Positions 6,609 through 8,031 of a stretch of DNA of 8,031 bases are shown in pieces (within the stretch, counting starts at the first letter, position 1; every line of letters begins with the position of its first letter). Position numbers and translations under genes: made by a program. Under the pieces are notes generated by a model. The model ran no database searches. It saw only the letters and a list, made by a program, of their open reading frames with translations, and was not told the DNA's origin. Source of the stretch: Acidimicrobiia bacterium (lineage in GTDB: Bacteria; Actinomycetota; Acidimicrobiia; Spongiisociales; SHLN01); the NCBI GenBank assembly GCA_030624805.1, contig JAUXJL010000081.1, positions 1 to 8,031 on the forward strand, given 5' to 3'.

Positions 6609-6673
6609 CCTTTGCGTTCAAGTCACCACTCAGAGTGGCCGATACCTCTACAAACCCGCCAACAAGGTGAGAA

Positions 6674-7747
6674 ATGCGTTCGAGGAAATTTGCCATTGCA
6701 CTTGTCTTGACACTGATCGCGGCTGCCTGTGGCAGCGAATCGCCGGTCGTAGACCGACAATTCGGCCTCATCACCCAGGGAGACCAGGCGGCCCTTCAGG
6801 TCCTTTCCTACGACCACCAGCCTGACTCGAGTGTGGTCTACGGGATGGTGATGGACATGACGATGAACGCCGCCATGGACTTCCCAGGCTTGGGAGGATC
6901 AGGAGACATGTCAATGGGTATGTCAATGGGCGGTGAGATCGAATACGACATCAAGTCAGGCCCTCAGCCTGGTTCAGTAGAGCTGACCATGCGATCGAGT
7001 TTCAGCGACTTTGACCTCAGCCACTTCACCGTTGATGGCCAGTCGATGGCGAACCAGCTCAGCTCTGCCGACATGGCCGAGCTCGGCGAGCAGTCTGCCC
7101 TTCCTGAGATCACTGTGGTCGTATCGGAGAGCGGCGAGGTGCTCGAGTTGCGATACGGAGACACTGCAATGCCAACCGACTTCCTGTCTGGATTCGGAAG
7201 TGGCGGATTCTCCGATCCCACCGGGATGAGCCTGACGAGCATGTTCGGGCCGGAAATGCCGTCTGAGGGTGTCGGAGTCGGTGCCGAGTGGACCGTCGAC
7301 AACTCCCAGGAGGTCCCGTTGCTCGGGTCCATGGACGCCAGCACCCACTATTGGATTACCGGCGAGCGTGACTTCAACGGACGCACCGTTCTGATCATCG
7401 TGTCGAGCTCGACTATCCAGGACATAGAGATCGATCTGCTGGAGATGATGGAGGCCATGATGGATATGGATACAGCTTCACTAGCTGCCATGGGCATGGA
7501 TCCAAATGACCTGGCCCTGGCCCAAAGCGAGATGTTCGACGGCATGGAAATGGCGATGCGGTTCAGCTACGACAAGATCGTTGGAACCACGTACTTCGAC
7601 CCCACTGATGGAAGGGTCGTGTGGACTTCAACCGATGCACTCATGACCGGGTCGATAGATATGGGCACCCCGGACGGGGATGGGACGATGACATTCGATA
7701 TGTCCATGAACATGGAAATGCTCCTCGCCGACGGGCTGGGTGCCTAA
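6674..7747 (+). CDS. methionine-rich secreted lipoprotein of unknown function
   Basis: A protein of 357 residues. Residues 1-19 form a lipoprotein signal peptide: MRSRK, a hydrophobic core, then LIAAAC with Cys19 as the lipidation site. Cys19 is the only cysteine in the protein. The mature part is acidic and contains 36 Met in total (about 10%), clustered at about 58-86 and 261-296 and in the last 40 residues. A central stretch, EGVGVGAEWTVDNS, followed by a strand-rich region (STHYWITGERDFNGRTVLIIVSS) and a closing TMTFDMSMNMEM suggests an extracellular beta-rich fold. It recalls DUF6263-type lipoproteins, but I cannot confirm membership. The ATG at 6674 is preceded by AAGGTGA at 6664-6670 and gives a clean signal peptide. 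The protein would be anchored on the outer face of the membrane. It is a single gene downstream of the palindrome array. Met richness could serve metal (copper) binding or simply be structural. Confidence 0.88.
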   Translation: MRSRKFAIALVLTLIAAACGSESPVVDRQFGLITQGDQAALQVLSYDHQPDSSVVYGMVMDMTMNAAMDFPGLGGSGDMSMGMSMGGEIEYDIKSGPQPGSVELTMRSSFSDFDLSHFTVDGQSMANQLSSADMAELGEQSALPEITVVVSESGEVLELRYGDTAMPTDFLSGFGSGGFSDPTGMSLTSMFGPEMPSEGVGVGAEWTVDNSQEVPLLGSMDASTHYWITGERDFNGRTVLIIVSSSTIQDIEIDLLEMMEAMMDMDTASLAAMGMDPNDLALAQSEMFDGMEMAMRFSYDKIVGTTYFDPTDGRVVWTSTDALMTGSIDMGTPDGDGTMTFDMSMNMEMLLADGLGA

Positions 7748-8031
7748 CAAGAGACGTCTTTCCGGACAACTCCGCTTTCCGAAGGCCGCGGCTAGCTAAC
7801 GCATTCATACGCGGGCCACACTCCGCAAGCGATCCGACCAGAGAATCAGAACATACTCCAGGTTCTTGCTCTGCCGGCTACGTGCTCCAGCCGGGAAGCA
7901 ACTTCACCCAACTGGGGGAAGTATGAGTGAGAGAACGGCGGCGTGACTTGCGGAGGCCTCCGAGAGCCAAACGAGCTGACCTATCAAATTGGTGTGCCCG
8001 GGGCACCCAGGCGGCGCGTTATGCACGGGCG
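7748..8031. other. right-end region with no convincing gene
   Basis: These 284 bp hold no recognised RNA or protein gene. Directly after the lipoprotein stop, AGACGTCT (7752-7759) and two CTTTCCG copies (7757-7763 and 7775-7781) are present, but no stem-plus-T-run terminator. A frame opens at GTG 7927, 6 nt after GGGGGAA (7914-7920), and runs 35 codons off the edge. Its product is arginine-rich and its codon use is not typical of the neighbours, so I rate it below 0.2 as a gene. An ATG at 7923 in another frame stops after 7 codons. Confidence 0.55.
7951..7962. repeat. 12-bp perfect palindrome
   Basis: CGGAGGCCTCCG is self-complementary over all 12 bases. A second short hairpin, GTGCCC-G-GGGCAC, follows at 7994-8006. 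They could be operator half-sites or chance in GC-rich sequence. Confidence 0.4.

Larger units (their letters stand above)
6303..6673. other. 371-bp divergent intergenic region, mostly non-coding
   Basis: This lies between the deaminase start (minus strand) and the lipoprotein start (plus strand). The open frames crossing it are short, lack family features and read through the repeat units, so I see no gene. Contents: a possible -10 for the deaminase at 6309-6314; about 150 bp (6330-6480) with no recognised element; the six-palindrome array at 6491-6608; a small hairpin CCACT-CAG-AGTGG at 6626-6638; and the lipoprotein ribosome-binding site AAGGTGA at 6664-6670. Confidence 0.7.

Noticed and set aside
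6592..6620. Rho-independent terminator at the last palindrome
   Set aside because: The stem is only 7 bp and no T-run follows on either strand; the next bases are CCTTTGCG.
6611..6638. tRNA remnant suggested by GTTCAAGTC, which resembles a T-loop
   Set aside because: No acceptor, D or anticodon arms can be folded around it.
6328..6825. Plus-strand open frames running through the palindrome array
   Set aside because: They read the repeat units as protein, overlap the lipoprotein start in another frame and show no family signal.
7923..7945. Short open frame ATG...TGA of 7 codons after GGGGGAA
   Set aside because: It is too short, and the ribosome-binding site would be only 2 nt away.

Overview
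The window is a GC-rich stretch, roughly 60% GC by eye, with short intergenic gaps and frequent GTG starts. The protein families point to an actinobacterium: a GNAT-first NDP-forming acyl-CoA synthetase, a winged-helix protein of the HTH_42 type, and a DoxX membrane protein. An acidimicrobial-type lineage would fit, but that is only an impression from protein style. No rRNA, tRNA, transposase or CRISPR array is visible.

Layout. From about 4.1 kb down to base 1, three minus-strand genes form a probable operon. The first is a large bifunctional GNAT acetyltransferase / NDP-forming acyl-CoA synthetase. It is followed, 31 bp on, by a CBS-CBS-BON protein and, 20 bp further, by an alpha/beta hydrolase cut by the left edge. 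A 106-bp divergent gap separates this operon from a plus-strand pair: a winged-helix (HTH_42, AlkZ/YcaQ-like) protein and a four-helix DoxX-family membrane protein. The DoxX gene meets a minus-strand deaminase tail to tail, with a 27-bp overlap of coding sequence. That deaminase closely resembles the fungal (yeast Fcy1-type) cytosine deaminase rather than the amidohydrolase-type CodA.

Between the deaminase and a plus-strand, methionine-rich lipoprotein gene lies a 371-bp divergent intergenic region. It holds the most unusual non-coding structure here: six consecutive short palindromes (6491-6608) with a GAA centre, spaced about 20-21 bp apart with 4-5 nt spacers. They include a compensatory stem change and an internal duplication. 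Right of the lipoprotein, the last 284 bp contain no convincing gene, only small palindromes.

How the genes may work together. The acyl-CoA synthetase keeps both phospho-relay histidines, so it may make or use acyl-CoA with a nucleotide triphosphate while its GNAT domain acylates proteins. The adjacent CBS-BON protein, with an SxxD motif in each CBS domain, is a plausible adenylate sensor for the same operon. The remaining genes look like independent housekeeping or envelope functions. All functional links are inferred from sequence and order only.
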